Shown here: one piece after another, positions 42,224 to 52,356 of the stretch
How the letters are laid out: each line of letters begins with the position of its first letter
Numbering within the stretch: position 1 is the stretch's first letter
Assembly (NCBI GenBank): GCA_017937655.1
Contig: JAGBDE010000023.1
Span: 38,178 to 102,177, forward strand
Reading direction: 5' to 3'
Origin: Clostridia bacterium
Lineage (GTDB): Bacteria > Bacillota > Clostridia > Christensenellales > Aristaeellaceae
Length of the DNA: 64,000 nt
Made by a program: the position numbers and the translations under genes
Notes under the pieces: model-generated
Databases searched by the model: none
What the model was told of the DNA's origin: nothing
What the model saw: only the letters and a program-made list of their open reading frames with translations

Positions 42224-43309
42224 ATGAAAACCATCGGAATCGGCGTATTGGGATGCGGTAACATTTCCGACATCTATCTTTCCAACCTGACCAGCTTTTT
42301 CCCCTATGTGACCGTGGAGGCCGTGTGCGACCTGGACGAAACTAAGGCCCGTGCCCAGGCCGAGAAATACGGCATCGGCAAAGTGCTGACTTTGGAAGAA
42401 ATGCTGGCGGATGAATCCATCCGCATCGTGCTGAACCTGACCACGCCCAAGTCCCACTATCCGCTGACCAAGCGCTGCCTGGAGGCGGGCAAGAACGTCC
42501 ACACGGAAAAGCCCCTGGCCCTGAACTATCGCGACGCGGCTGAGCTTTGCTCTATCGCTGAGGAAAAGGGCCTGCTGCTGGGCTGCGCCCCGGACACCTT
42601 CTTCGGCGCCAGCTGGCAGACCGCCCGGGAAGTGATCGACCGGGGCGACATCGGCAGGGTCATCTCCGGCGAGGCCTTCTTCCTCAACTCCGGCGCGGAA
42701 GATTGGCACCCCTCCCCCGCCTTCTACTATGAGAAGGGCGGCGGCCCCGTGTTCGACATGGGCCCCTACAACCTGCACAATCTGTTCAACCTGCTGGGCC
42801 CCGCCGACGGCCTGTTCGGCATGCACACCAAGGGCCGGGAGGAGCGGCTCATCACCAGCCAGCCCCTGTGCGGCACCAAGATTCCCGTGGAGGTGCCCAC
42901 CCACGTCAGCGGGCTGATCCACTTCGCGTCCGGCGCGGTCATCAGCATCATCGAGAGCTTTGACGCCGTCATGACTTCCCTCCCCCACATCGAGCTCCAC
43001 GGCACGGAGGGTTCCCTCCTGCTGCCCGACCCCAACTATTTTGGCGGCGACGTGCTGCTGTGCAAAAAGGGCGACACCCAGTGGAAGCCGGTCAGCATCG
43101 GCCACCCCTACGGCAGCAACCAGCGGGGCGCAGGCGTTTGCGACATGGCCAAGTGCCTGCTGTTCGGCGGCACGCCCCGGGCCAGCGGACGGATGGCCGC
43201 CCATGCGGTGGAGGTCATGGAAAGCCTGCACCTGAGCTGGGACGAAAAGCGTTTTGTGTCCCTCCAAAGCACCTTTTCCCAGCCCGCGCCTCTTCAGGGC
43301 GAGCTGTAA
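42224..43309 (+). CDS. Gfo/Idh/MocA-family oxidoreductase
   Basis: 361 residues. N-terminal Rossmann fold (IGVLGCGNISDIYLSNL), LNLTTPKSHYPLTKRCLEAGKNVHTEKPLA with the catalytic EKP, then the alpha/beta C-terminal domain with GPYNLHNLFNLLG. NAD(P)-dependent sugar or inositol dehydrogenase family; substrate unknown. GGAGG precedes the ATG. Followed 18 bases on by the TetM-like gene. Confidence 0.92.
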   Translation: MKTIGIGVLGCGNISDIYLSNLTSFFPYVTVEAVCDLDETKARAQAEKYGIGKVLTLEEMLADESIRIVLNLTTPKSHYPLTKRCLEAGKNVHTEKPLALNYRDAAELCSIAEEKGLLLGCAPDTFFGASWQTAREVIDRGDIGRVISGEAFFLNSGAEDWHPSPAFYYEKGGGPVFDMGPYNLHNLFNLLGPADGLFGMHTKGREERLITSQPLCGTKIPVEVPTHVSGLIHFASGAVISIIESFDAVMTSLPHIELHGTEGSLLLPDPNYFGGDVLLCKKGDTQWKPVSIGHPYGSNQRGAGVCDMAKCLLFGGTPRASGRMAAHAVEVMESLHLSWDEKRFVSLQSTFSQPAPLQGEL

Positions 43310-43327
43310 TCCAGGAGAGAGAAACCT

Positions 43328-45271
43328 ATGCAAACCCAGAGAAAACTGCGTAACATCGGCATTTTTGCCCATGTTGACGCGGGCAAGACCTCGCTGTCTG
43401 AGCAGCTGCTGGCCCATGCGGGGGCCATCCGCCAGGTGGGCAGCGTGGACAGCGGCACCGCCCACACAGACAACCTGAGCGTGGAACAGCGCAGAGGCAT
43501 TTCCGTGAAAGCCACCTGCGTTTCCTTTGCGTGGAAGGATGTGCAGGTCAACCTGATCGACACCCCCGGCCACGTGGATTTTTCCGCTGAGGTGGAGCGT
43601 TCCTTCTGGGCGCTGGACGCGGCGGTGCTGGTCATCTGCGGGGTGGAGGGCGTGCAGCCCCAGACCGAGGTGCTGTTCCACGCCCTCAGGGAGCAGCGCA
43701 TTCCCATCCTGCTGTTCATCAACAAGATGGATCGGGACGGCGCCGACGCCACCGCCGTCCTCAAGCAGATCCACCGCCTGCTGTCCCCTGCCGCCGCTTT
43801 GCTGGACGACGTGGACAGCCTGGCCGAAGTCATCTGCGCCACGGACGACGAGCTGATGGAACGTTATCTTTCCGGCGACATGCCGGAGGAAAGCCTGCTG
43901 CTCAAGCGGATGCAGACCCTCACCCGTCAGGGCGAGGCCTATCCGGTGTTGACCGGTTCCGCCCTGCGGGATATGGGCATCGAGAAGGTTCTGGACGGCA
44001 TCGTGGACTATCTGCCCGGGCCGGACACATCCTCCGGCGAATTGTGCGGCGTGGTTTTCGCCGCCGGGCAGGACAGTACCCTGGGCCGGGGCGCATGGGT
44101 GCGCCTCTTTGGCGGCGAACTGGAAAACCGTACCGCCCTGACTTTACCCGCCGGAGTGGACCCTATGACCGGCGAGGAAAAGACCGTCCAGCGGAAGATC
44201 ACCCAGATCCGCGGCGTTTCCGGCGGCGACAAGGGCAAGATCTCCGCCGGGGAAATCGCGGTGGTGTATGGCCTGGGCGATATCGCCATCGGCCATGTGC
44301 TGGGCAGGGCAGAACATCTGCCCCGGAAAGTCATGCCTGGCAGTCTGCGCACGCCGCTGATCACCGTCCAGGCCGTGCCGGACAGCCCGGAGCAGCTTCA
44401 TGCCTTGCGGGAAGCCTGCCTCATCCTGTCAGGCGAAGACCCCCTGCTTCAGGCCCGGTTCGTCCGCAGCCTGAACCAGCTGCACCTGAGCGTGATGGGC
44501 TCCATCCAGTTGGAAATCCTCCAGGAGCTGCTGAAAACCCGCTTCTCCCTGGGCGTGCATTTCACCGATCCGGCGGTCATCTACCGGGAGACCATCGCCC
44601 AACCCGCCCGGGGCTTTGTGGCTTACACCATGCCCAAGCCCTGCTGGGCCATCATGGAATTCCTGATTGAACCCGCTCCTCGCGGAAGCGGCATTACCTT
44701 TGTTTCGGAAGTCCCCGAACGGGAGCTGACCAGCCGCTACCAGCACCAGGTGCAGCAGGCGCTTCCCCTCGCCCTGAGCCAGGGCCGCCTGGGCTGGCAG
44801 GTCACCGACGTGAAGATCACCCTGAAAAGCGGCAACAGCCACCAATGGCACACCCATCCCCTGGACTTTATCGTGGCCACCCCCATGGGCATCCAGGACG
44901 GCTTGCAGCGGGGCGGCAGCCAGCTGCTGGAGCCCATTCTGGACGTGCGCTTCCTCCTGCCCCAGGACGCCGTGGGCCGCATCATCAGCGATATCGCCCT
45001 CATGCGCGGCGAAGTCACCTCCACCCTCACCGACGGCCAGCGGGTCAGCCTGCACGCGCTGCTGCCCGTGGCCACCAGCATGGACTATTCTTCCCAGCTG
45101 GCGTCCATCACCGGCGGCCGCGGCAGCATGACCGTCAGCCTGCACGGGTACCGGGAATGCCCGCTAGAGCTGGGACAAACGGCTCAGCGGCGCAACGTGG
45201 ATCCGCTGGATACCAGCAAGTATATCCTGGCTGCAAGAAGTGCGCTTGAGGGCGGGATATTTGAAGTGTAA
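43328..45271 (+). CDS. TetM/TetO-like translational GTPase
   Basis: 647 residues with EF-G/TetM architecture: GIFAHVDAGKTSLSEQLL (P-loop), RGISVKATCVSF (switch I), DTPGHVDFSAEVERS, FINKMDRDGAD, then domains II-V. It resembles the ribosomal-protection group TetM/TetO/TetW. Sequence is clearly not one of the well-known tet genes by eye, and there is no leader attenuator or transposon around it, so it is probably a chromosomal housekeeping paralogue; tetracycline resistance is not claimed. Confidence 0.85.
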   Translation: MQTQRKLRNIGIFAHVDAGKTSLSEQLLAHAGAIRQVGSVDSGTAHTDNLSVEQRRGISVKATCVSFAWKDVQVNLIDTPGHVDFSAEVERSFWALDAAVLVICGVEGVQPQTEVLFHALREQRIPILLFINKMDRDGADATAVLKQIHRLLSPAAALLDDVDSLAEVICATDDELMERYLSGDMPEESLLLKRMQTLTRQGEAYPVLTGSALRDMGIEKVLDGIVDYLPGPDTSSGELCGVVFAAGQDSTLGRGAWVRLFGGELENRTALTLPAGVDPMTGEEKTVQRKITQIRGVSGGDKGKISAGEIAVVYGLGDIAIGHVLGRAEHLPRKVMPGSLRTPLITVQAVPDSPEQLHALREACLILSGEDPLLQARFVRSLNQLHLSVMGSIQLEILQELLKTRFSLGVHFTDPAVIYRETIAQPARGFVAYTMPKPCWAIMEFLIEPAPRGSGITFVSEVPERELTSRYQHQVQQALPLALSQGRLGWQVTDVKITLKSGNSHQWHTHPLDFIVATPMGIQDGLQRGGSQLLEPILDVRFLLPQDAVGRIISDIALMRGEVTSTLTDGQRVSLHALLPVATSMDYSSQLASITGGRGSMTVSLHGYRECPLELGQTAQRRNVDPLDTSKYILAARSALEGGIFEV

Positions 45272-45275
45272 TTCT

Positions 45276-45570
45276 TTTTTTGCCTCCGGCGGCCCTGCTG
45301 GCGACGGAGGGAAGCGGGTGTCCAGTGGACACAACGCCAAAGGCGTTAGCGACCCGCAGTCGTCAACCGAAGCAAGTTCAAGCCGCAGTAGCGGCTTGAA
45401 CGCCGACTGAGGTTGCGGATGGCCTTCTTTTCTTCTGAGAAGAAAAGAAGCAAAAGAAGCGCTTTTCACATGTTTTGGGATAGAGAAAAGGCTGGAAGAT
45501 TTATCTTCCGGCCTTGTGCGGGGTGCAGGGGGCCTCAGGCCTCCTGCCGGGTGTGGGCAGAGCCCACAAT
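45276..45570. repeat. Hairpin-rich intergenic element
   Basis: The 417-base gap between the TetM-like gene and the sugar kinase has no gene but a series of perfect inverted repeats: 45318-45332 (6 bp), 45333-45347 (6 bp), 45376-45401 (11 bp, GTTCAAGCCGC arms), 45424-45450 (12 bp, CTTCTTTTCTTC arms), 45488-45515 (13 bp with one wobble), 45526-45546 (10 bp) and 45552-45568 (7 bp, TGTGGGC arms). This looks like a composite REP-like repeat. A reversed copy of the last hairpin is at 48012. Confidence 0.75.
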
Positions 45571-45594
45571 TCCTACACATGTTGCAGTTCTTTC

Positions 45595-45623
45595 TTGCGT
45601 TTTTCGCCCCGATGGAGTAAGAT
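45595..45623 (+). promoter_or_regulatory. Possible promoter of the sugar kinase operon
   Basis: TTGCGT, 17 bases, TAAGAT, about 70 bases before the TTG start. Confidence 0.45.
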
Positions 45624-45688
45624 AGTAGTGGCAGAATTTGTACAGACAACTTTATACCGCACTACATATATGGAAGGAGCAGATCACT

Positions 45689-47290
45689 TTGGACAAGCAG
45701 CATATTGCGCAAATCATCTCCGGCGGCAAGGCCGTCATCGGCATTGAGCTGGGTTCCACCCGCATCAAGGCCGTGCTCATCGACGACACCCACGCTCCCG
45801 TTGCATCCGGCGACCACACCTGGGAAAACCGCCTGGAAAACGGTGTTTGGACTTATTCCCTGGACGAGGTCTGGCAGGGCCTGCAGGATGCTTTTGCCAA
45901 CCTGAAGGCCGACGTTGAAAAGCAATACGGCGTGAAGCTGACCACCGCCGCCGGCATGGGCTTCTCCGCCATGATGCACGGCTACCTGCCCTTTGACAAG
46001 GACGGCAAGCAGCTGGCTGAGTTCCGCACCTGGCGCAACACCATGACCGAGGAAGCCGCCGCCAAGCTGACCGAGCTGTTCCAGTTCAACATTCCCCAGC
46101 GGTGGAGCATCGCCCACCTGTGCCAGGCCATGCTCAAGGGCGAAACCCATGTGAAGGATATCGACTTCCTGACCACCCTGGCCGGTTACGTCCACTGGAA
46201 GCTGACCGGCAAGCGGGTCATGGGCGTGGGCGAGGCCTCCGGCATGTTCCCCATCGACAGCAACATCCTGGACTACGACAAGGCCATGGTTGAAAAGTTT
46301 GACAAGCTGGCCGCCGATATGGGCTACACTTGGACTCTTATCGACATCCTGCCCAAGGTTCTCAACGCGGGCGAGGACGCTGGCGTTCTGACTGCCGAGG
46401 GCGCGCTGCTGCTGGATCCCACCGGCGAGCTTCAGGCCGGCATTCCCCTCTGTCCTCCCGAAGGCGACGCAGGCACCGGCATGGCCGCCACCAACAGCGT
46501 GGCCCAGCGCACCGGCAACGTGTCTGCAGGCACCTCTGTGTTTGCCATGATCGTGCTGGAGAAGGCCCTGAGCAAGGTCTATCCCGAGATCGACATGGTC
46601 ACCACCCCCACCGGCAAACCCGTGGCCATGGTGCACTGCAACAACTGCACCAGCGACCTGAACGCCTGGGCCAACGTGCTGCAGGGCTTCACCAAGGCCG
46701 CCGGCGCTGAGATGAACCCCGGCCAGATCTTCCCCGTGCTGTTCAACGCCGCTCTGGAGGGCGACAAGGACTGCGGCGGCGTGGTCAACGTCAACTATCT
46801 CTCCGGCGAGCCTGTCACCGGCCTGGAAGAGGGTCGGCCCATGGTGGCCCGCCTGCCCGGCATGACCTTCACTTTCGCCAACTTCGCCCGCAGCCTGGTT
46901 TGCGGCGCCATCGTCAGCCTGAAGCTGGGCATGGATATCCTGAACGGCGAAAAGGTGCAGATCGACTCCCTGCTGGGCCACGGCGGATTCTTCAAGACTC
47001 CCCGGGTCGGCCAGAGCCTGCTGGCGGCTGCCCTGAACACCCCCGTGTCCGTCATGGAGACCGCCGGCGAGGGCGGCCCCTGGGGCATGGCTCTGCTGGC
47101 CGCCTACCGTGTCAACGGCGCTGAAGGCCAGACTCTGGAAAGCTACCTGACCGAGAAGGTTTTCTCCGGCGCCAAGAGCGAGACCATCCAGCCCGACGCC
47201 GCCGACGAGGAAGGCTTCCGCATCTACACGGAGCGCTTCTCCGCTCTGCTGGACGCCCAGCGCGCTGCCGTCAAGGGCCTGCGCGGCTGA
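45689..47290 (+). CDS. FGGY-family carbohydrate kinase (ribulokinase/xylulokinase-like)
   Basis: 533 residues starting at TTG, 9 bases after GGAAGGAG; no in-frame ATG has a ribosome site. FGGY motifs: the ATP loop [64 protein letters not shown], and a C-terminal [18 protein letters not shown]. Longer than xylulokinase (about 500) and near ribulokinase size. It is followed 18 bases on by a ribulose-5-phosphate 4-epimerase-like gene, favouring a pentulose such as L-ribulose. Confidence 0.88.
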   Translation: MDKQHIAQIISGGKAVIGIELGSTRIKAVLIDDTHAPVASGDHTWENRLENGVWTYSLDEVWQGLQDAFANLKADVEKQYGVKLTTAAGMGFSAMMHGYLPFDKDGKQLAEFRTWRNTMTEEAAAKLTELFQFNIPQRWSIAHLCQAMLKGETHVKDIDFLTTLAGYVHWKLTGKRVMGVGEASGMFPIDSNILDYDKAMVEKFDKLAADMGYTWTLIDILPKVLNAGEDAGVLTAEGALLLDPTGELQAGIPLCPPEGDAGTGMAATNSVAQRTGNVSAGTSVFAMIVLEKALSKVYPEIDMVTTPTGKPVAMVHCNNCTSDLNAWANVLQGFTKAAGAEMNPGQIFPVLFNAALEGDKDCGGVVNVNYLSGEPVTGLEEGRPMVARLPGMTFTFANFARSLVCGAIVSLKLGMDILNGEKVQIDSLLGHGGFFKTPRVGQSLLAAALNTPVSVMETAGEGGPWGMALLAAYRVNGAEGQTLESYLTEKVFSGAKSETIQPDAADEEGFRIYTERFSALLDAQRAAVKGLRG

Positions 47291-47308
47291 TCACAGGAGG
47301 ATAAAAGC

Positions 47309-48007
47309 ATGCTTGAAGCTTTGAAAAAGGCCGTTTACGAGGCCAATATGGAACTGCCCGCCCGGGGCCTGGTCACCTATACCTGGGGCAATGTTTCCGG
47401 CATTGACCGGGAAAGCGGCCTGGTGGTCATCAAGCCCTCCGGCGTGGAATACGAAGACCTGCGACCCGAGGATCTGGTGGTGCTGAACCTGAACGGCGAG
47501 AAGGTGGAGGGCGACATGAATCCCTCCTCCGACACCAAGACCCACCTGGCCCTGTACCGCGCTTTCCCCGATCTGGGCGGTATCGTCCACACCCATTCCA
47601 CCCACGCGGTGGCCTGGGCCCAGGCCGGCCTGGACATTCCCTGCTACGGCACCACCCACGCCGACTACATCTACGGCGCGGTGCCCTGCACCCGCTCCCT
47701 CACCCCTGAGGAAGTGGAGGCCGACTACGAGCTCAACACCGGCAACGTCATCATCGAGACCTTCAACGGTCGCGGACTGAACCCGGTGCACGTGCCCGCC
47801 GTCATCTGCCAGAACCACGGCCCTTTCACCTGGGGCAAGGACGCCGCCCAGGCCGTCTACCATGCCGTCGTTCTGGAAGAAGTGGCCAAGATGGCCCTCC
47901 TGACCCGCCAGGTGAACCCCTCCGCCGGCCCTGCGCCTCAGTTCATCCAGGACAAGCACTTCATGCGCAAGCACGGCCCCAACGCCTATTACGGCCAGAA
48001 GAAGTGA
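47309..48007 (+). CDS. araD: L-ribulose-5-phosphate 4-epimerase (class II aldolase family)
   Basis: 232 residues. [60 protein letters not shown] (zinc His pair), [11 protein letters not shown] and [11 protein letters not shown] are the AraD/UlaF/SgbE motifs. Zinc-dependent; converts L-ribulose-5-P to D-xylulose-5-P. AGGAGG precedes the ATG. The close paralogues UlaF and SgbE use the same substrate, so the upstream sugar is not settled. Confidence 0.9.
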   Translation: MLEALKKAVYEANMELPARGLVTYTWGNVSGIDRESGLVVIKPSGVEYEDLRPEDLVVLNLNGEKVEGDMNPSSDTKTHLALYRAFPDLGGIVHTHSTHAVAWAQAGLDIPCYGTTHADYIYGAVPCTRSLTPEEVEADYELNTGNVIIETFNGRGLNPVHVPAVICQNHGPFTWGKDAAQAVYHAVVLEEVAKMALLTRQVNPSAGPAPQFIQDKHFMRKHGPNAYYGQKK

Positions 48008-48011
48008 TTTC

Positions 48012-48026
48012 GTGGGCTCTGCCCAC
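48012..48026. repeat. Reversed copy of the intergenic hairpin
   Basis: GTGGGCTCTGCCCAC is the exact reverse complement of the core at 45553-45567. The two copies bracket the kinase-epimerase pair. Confidence 0.7.
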
Positions 48027-48090
48027 AAACGGCACAAAAAAATATATTTTCTACAGCAACTGTCAAGAAGGATTCAAAAAAAGGAAAAGA

Positions 48091-48127
48091 CGATATTTGG
48101 TTTTACGACCAAGTATCGCCTTTTTTT
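48091..48127 (+). terminator. Terminator of the kinase-epimerase operon
   Basis: CGATATTTGGT / ACCAAGTATCG stem, 6-base loop, CC and seven Ts. The remaining 48128-48253 is AT-rich and I see no gene in it. Confidence 0.9.
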
Positions 48128-48253
48128 CTATCAAAACCCAGATATATTTCTGTTCTTTCTATTCAAACATTACAGAAAAACAAATTAGGACTATGTTTTC
48201 CTGCCAGAAACTCATAATGAAGCCGTTAGGAAATTCATTGATTATCAATAGTA

Positions 48254-48284
48254 CAAAAAGAACCCGGAAGGCTCTCCTTCCGGG
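48254..48284 (-). terminator. Terminator of the AT-rich surface-protein gene
   Basis: CCCGGAAGG / CCTTCCGGG stem, 4-base loop, then TTCTTTTTG on the minus strand. Confidence 0.9.
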
Positions 48285-48295
48285 AAAATAGAATC

Positions 48296-50557
48296 TTAGT
48301 GATTACTGGCAACGTTGCGGCGTTTCATCAACAGGACGGCCACGAACCCAGCAATAATCAGCGAAACCAGCCAAAGGATAGGCGTGGAGTTGTCGCCAGT
48401 GACAGGTACAACAGGGACATTTTCCGGTTTCTTGTTCTTTTCTTCCCAAGCAACAGCAATGGGAGAAAGACCGGTCACCTCAAACCGGATGCCATCAGGC
48501 GTGTTGATAACGGAAGGGTATTCTATATCGCCAGCCTTATGATCCTTGGTAGTGGTAGTAAACATATGGGCGACCACAAACCTGTGGGTAGTCATACCTG
48601 TTCCTTCGGGATAGGGTAAAACTACAGTTAGTTTGCCTTCTTCAGGCCAATTGTTTTCGTCGGCTTCGATCCAAGTTTTTCCGCCATCCTCAGAATACAT
48701 CAAAGCAACTTCATAAACCTTTGTATTGTCAACAGAAACGTTCATATCGTTTTTTGTAGCCTTTGTCAGCACCTGAATCTCCATAGTGTTTTGGATCTCA
48801 GCAGCGGTATCCAGTTCAGGATTAGCTTTCAGATCTTCGGAAATGGCGTCTTCCGGAATTCCCTCTTCCACCTCCAGCTTATACTGCTCTTCTGGTTCAG
48901 GATTGGGAGTCAGTTCTTCCTCCGGTTTTGGTAGAACACGGAAATAATAGCTTTCATTACAAAGCTGATTCTCACTATCAATGCAAGTATAATTTGTCGG
49001 GGTTATCTCCAACCGAAGGATCCTGTTATTCATTTCCATGCTCGCAGTGAAGATCAGGTCTTTTTCAAAAGAGAATGGCGTGAAAGAATCTTCTTCTTCA
49101 AGATATAATGCAAGAAAATAGAACATTTCCAAGTCATTTACAGTGCTTGAATATTGGGACTTAACGCTAAATGTTTCACCCTCGGTAACAGTAATGACGT
49201 TTCCATCGGGTTGATGGCTAAAGGAAAAGTCGTATTCAATAGGATCGGATAAAAGAGGCCGCCAATCAACAAATTCAACAGCATTGTATTGCCAATCTTC
49301 ACAAATAACCTTAATTCGATTTTCATAATCGGTAATTGTGATGACAGGTCGGAAAGCAACGGAAAGAGTCTCCTCTCCTTCTTTACGCATTGGAGTAAAT
49401 TTATGTTTGTTTTCAGTAGAAACCAAATCATCCGTTACATAAATGACTGTACCTTCTTCATCGAACTCAAAGTGGGCGGAGTACCATTCGCAAGTAACGA
49501 CTGAATCCGGGGAAAGCCCTGTGGAGTTTATCCATGCAAACTTCTCCATAGGCACATCCAGTGTCATTGTAACTTCAACGCCTTCTTTTACCGACCATAT
49601 GGAAAGCCCATGATAGGAAGATTGGGATTCAATAGAATTTTCAACATCGGTAGTTGCAACAACATAGGGAGCTGCTTCATTATGATTAATAATTTGCCAT
49701 TCCGATTCAGGAACTGGTAAAATATTAAACTTAATACTTCTTCCATAATAAGTCATGGAATTATTAACATCGTAAAGATTTTGCGGTCCAAAAGTAATAT
49801 TCAAATAATTTCCATCAAGTTCTTTGGTTGCAGTAAGACTCCAGGTATTTGCTCTACGGTCTTCGTTTGTAATATATTTATATACATAACCATCTGCGTC
49901 TTCTAAATACATGTAATATGAGTACTGGACATCTGCATCGGGAACATCACAGGAATAATCTACACTAACAGTAAACGTATCACCCTCGGTAAGAGTGACG
50001 GTATAATCTACAATTTCATGGCTATAGGTTATGTCCCATTCGGCCGTCCCTTCAACCGGAGGCTGCCAACGAACCAATTCTATTGTTTGGTAAGCATTTT
50101 CCGCAACAATTTGCTTACCAGCGGATTTATCCGTAATGGTAATCACAGGCATTATGTGATAACTGAAAAAACCAAACTCATCTTCTGCTACAGGTGTGAA
50201 TTTACATTCGGCTGTAGAAGACAGTTTTTGATCCTTTACCCAGCTATTATTTGCTGCTTTCATCTGATACCATTCATATGAATATTCCAAATCCGAACCG
50301 AGACCATAAGAGCTTATGTCAATGTCGGCAGTAATCGTCACCTGGGAGCCTTCTTTTACACTCCAGTCATTTGAATGAGAATACTGGCTCATATCCAGAA
50401 CGCTGTCCGGTTCGTCAGAAGTAACCATGTAGCTAAAGGTGGCCGATGTGTCATTGATTGTCTCAGATGATTCTGCCATACTGACTATCGGCAAGCAAAA
50501 TATTATCGCAAGTATCAATGACAAAAATACTTTGATGAAAATTTTTGCTTTATTCAT
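48296..50557 (-). CDS. AT-rich secreted cell-surface protein with two-fold repeat and xPxTG-like end
   Basis: 753 residues. Signal peptide (1-28). Two homologous blocks, about 40-290 and 305-560, each with WSVKEG, then CEWY or YEWYQM, PVITITD, FVDWRP or LVRWQPP, and TEGxTF motifs, suggesting duplicated Ig-like domains. A Pro/Glu linker at 560-575 leads to a third domain, then VPVTG at 717-721, a hydrophobic helix and KRR: a sortase-like anchor in which V replaces L of LPxTG. The DNA is visibly AT-richer than its neighbours, pointing to acquisition or different selection. Function unknown. Confidence 0.82.
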   Translation of the reverse strand: MNKAKIFIKVFLSLILAIIFCLPIVSMAESSETINDTSATFSYMVTSDEPDSVLDMSQYSHSNDWSVKEGSQVTITADIDISSYGLGSDLEYSYEWYQMKAANNSWVKDQKLSSTAECKFTPVAEDEFGFFSYHIMPVITITDKSAGKQIVAENAYQTIELVRWQPPVEGTAEWDITYSHEIVDYTVTLTEGDTFTVSVDYSCDVPDADVQYSYYMYLEDADGYVYKYITNEDRRANTWSLTATKELDGNYLNITFGPQNLYDVNNSMTYYGRSIKFNILPVPESEWQIINHNEAAPYVVATTDVENSIESQSSYHGLSIWSVKEGVEVTMTLDVPMEKFAWINSTGLSPDSVVTCEWYSAHFEFDEEGTVIYVTDDLVSTENKHKFTPMRKEGEETLSVAFRPVITITDYENRIKVICEDWQYNAVEFVDWRPLLSDPIEYDFSFSHQPDGNVITVTEGETFSVKSQYSSTVNDLEMFYFLALYLEEEDSFTPFSFEKDLIFTASMEMNNRILRLEITPTNYTCIDSENQLCNESYYFRVLPKPEEELTPNPEPEEQYKLEVEEGIPEDAISEDLKANPELDTAAEIQNTMEIQVLTKATKNDMNVSVDNTKVYEVALMYSEDGGKTWIEADENNWPEEGKLTVVLPYPEGTGMTTHRFVVAHMFTTTTKDHKAGDIEYPSVINTPDGIRFEVTGLSPIAVAWEEKNKKPENVPVVPVTGDNSTPILWLVSLIIAGFVAVLLMKRRNVASNH

Positions 50558-50593
50558 ATGAACCTTTCCTTTCGTAAACGAATATTCTTTTAT

Positions 50594-50622
50594 ATAATAT
50601 ACTCATAAGAATTTTTTGTCAA
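50594..50622 (-). promoter_or_regulatory. Promoter of the surface-protein gene
   Basis: Minus strand TTGACA, 17 bases, TATTAT, about 30 bases before the ATG. Upstream (50640-50800) is AT-rich with nothing recognisable. Confidence 0.8.
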
Positions 50623-50804
50623 TACAACAAAACCTATTTTGTTTTCTTCATTCTTCATGCTTTCAATAACAAATTTCATTTATCTGACATTCTATATAAG
50701 ATATATTCAAAAAAACTCTATTACCTTTGCCAAGAAACAATTTCTGCAAACGATGCCTGAACTTTCATGATAAAATTTTCTTATTAGGTGCTTTTCGTCA
50801 GAAA

Positions 50805-50834
50805 AAACGCCGGAGGATGATCCGTCCGGCGTTT
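50805..50834. terminator. Terminator of the DUF1846 gene
   Basis: AAACGCCGGA / TCCGGCGTTT stem with an inner GGA/TCC pair, then TTTTTTC on the minus strand. Confidence 0.88.
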
Positions 50835-50839
50835 GGGTT

Positions 50840-52321
50840 TTACTTATGATACAGCTTGTGGCTCTGGTACTTGGGATCGCAGGTCACGTTCATCTTGAGC
50901 CGCTTGAAGATGTTGGCGTCCACCGCGGGCAGGATGACTGTGGAGTGGGCCTCGCAGCCGCTGAGCAAGGGCAGCTGGCGCATGGCCAGGGCGGCTACCT
51001 CGTTGGTGGCGGCGCAGATGGACAGCGCCACCAGCACCTCGTCGCTGTGGAGGCGGGGATTGTGGTTGCCCAGATAGTCGCACTTGAGGGAGCGCAGGGG
51101 CTCGATCACCGTGGGAGAGATCAGCTTGATGCCCTTGGGGATGCCGGCCAGCACCTTCAGCGCATTGAGGATCACGGCGGCAGAGGGGCCCAGCAGGCTG
51201 GAGGTCTTGCCGGTGATGACGGTGCCGTCAGGCAATTCGATGGCCAGAGCGGGGGCTTCGGTTTCCTCGGCCCGCTTCTGGGCCGCGGCGATCACCGGAC
51301 GCATCTCTGCGGTGATGCCCAGCTTCTGCAGGATCACCTTCAGCTTATCCACTTCCACCTGCTCGGCGTGGCCCTGGACAACGGAGCAGCGGGCGGCGTA
51401 GTAACGGCGCAGGATCTCCTGGCGGGCGGCGTCGCAGCAGGCTTCGTCGTCCACGATGCAATTTCCTACCATGTTCACACCCATATCCGTGGGGCTCTTG
51501 TAGGGAGACTGGCCGTAAATGCTCTCAAACAGGGCGTTGAGCACGGGGAAGATCTCCACGTCCCGGTTGTAGTTGACGGCGGTCTCGCCGTAGGCTTCCA
51601 GATGGAAGGGGTCGATCATGTTCACGTCGTCCAGGTCAACGGTGGCGGCCTCGTAGGCCAGGTTGACCGGGTGCTTCAGGGGCAGGTTCCAGATGGGGAA
51701 GGTCTCAAACTTGGCATAGCCCGCCTGCACGCCCCGCTGATGATCCTGATACAGCTGGCTGAGGCACACGGCCATCTTGCCGCTGCCGGGGCCGGGGGCG
51801 GTGACCATCACGAGGGGACGGGTAGTTTCCACGTACTCGTTCTTGCCAAAGCCGTTTTCGCTGACAATCTCCTCCACATTGTAGGGGTAGCCCTCAATGG
51901 GGAAATGGCGGTAGACCTTCACGCCCAGGCTTTCCAGGCGGTTCTTGAAAGCGGTAGCGGAATGCTGATCCCGCCAGCAGGTCATGACCACGCTGTTCAC
52001 ATACAGGCCGATGCCCCGGAAGGCGTCGATGAGGCGCAGAACCTCTGCATCGTAAGTGATGCCCAGGTCGCCGCGGACTTTGCTCTTCTCGATGTCGTCC
52101 GCATTGATGGCAATGACCAGCTCCGCCTGATCCTTCAGGGTCAGCAGCATGGACACCTTGCTGTCCGGCTTGAAGCCAGGCAATACACGGGATGCGTGGA
52201 AATCGTCAAACAGCTTTCCGCCGAATTCCATATACAGCTTTCCGCCAAACTGGGCAATCCGGTTGCGGATCTGCTCCGACTGCATTGCCGTGTACCTGTC
52301 GTGGTCAAACCCGATACGCAT
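50840..52321 (-). CDS. DUF1846 family protein
   Basis: 493 residues from the ATG behind AGGGAGGA. IGFDHDRYTAMQSEQIRNRI opens it; ETTRPLVMVTAPGPGSGKMAVCLSQLYQDH is a P-loop-like turn; the C-terminal half holds ELPDGTVITGKTSSLLGPSAA. This matches DUF1846, a family of full-length cytoplasmic proteins with solved structures but no established activity. Own promoter and terminator. Confidence 0.9.
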   Translation of the reverse strand: MRIGFDHDRYTAMQSEQIRNRIAQFGGKLYMEFGGKLFDDFHASRVLPGFKPDSKVSMLLTLKDQAELVIAINADDIEKSKVRGDLGITYDAEVLRLIDAFRGIGLYVNSVVMTCWRDQHSATAFKNRLESLGVKVYRHFPIEGYPYNVEEIVSENGFGKNEYVETTRPLVMVTAPGPGSGKMAVCLSQLYQDHQRGVQAGYAKFETFPIWNLPLKHPVNLAYEAATVDLDDVNMIDPFHLEAYGETAVNYNRDVEIFPVLNALFESIYGQSPYKSPTDMGVNMVGNCIVDDEACCDAARQEILRRYYAARCSVVQGHAEQVEVDKLKVILQKLGITAEMRPVIAAAQKRAEETEAPALAIELPDGTVITGKTSSLLGPSAAVILNALKVLAGIPKGIKLISPTVIEPLRSLKCDYLGNHNPRLHSDEVLVALSICAATNEVAALAMRQLPLLSGCEAHSTVILPAVDANIFKRLKMNVTCDPKYQSHKLYHK

Positions 52322-52356
52322 GGTGGCGTCCTCCCTAAAAAACAAAAATACAGTTT

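Noticed and set aside
43328..45271. Tetracycline-resistance gene
   Set aside because: Only a family-level resemblance; no mobile context or typical leader, so no resistance call is made.
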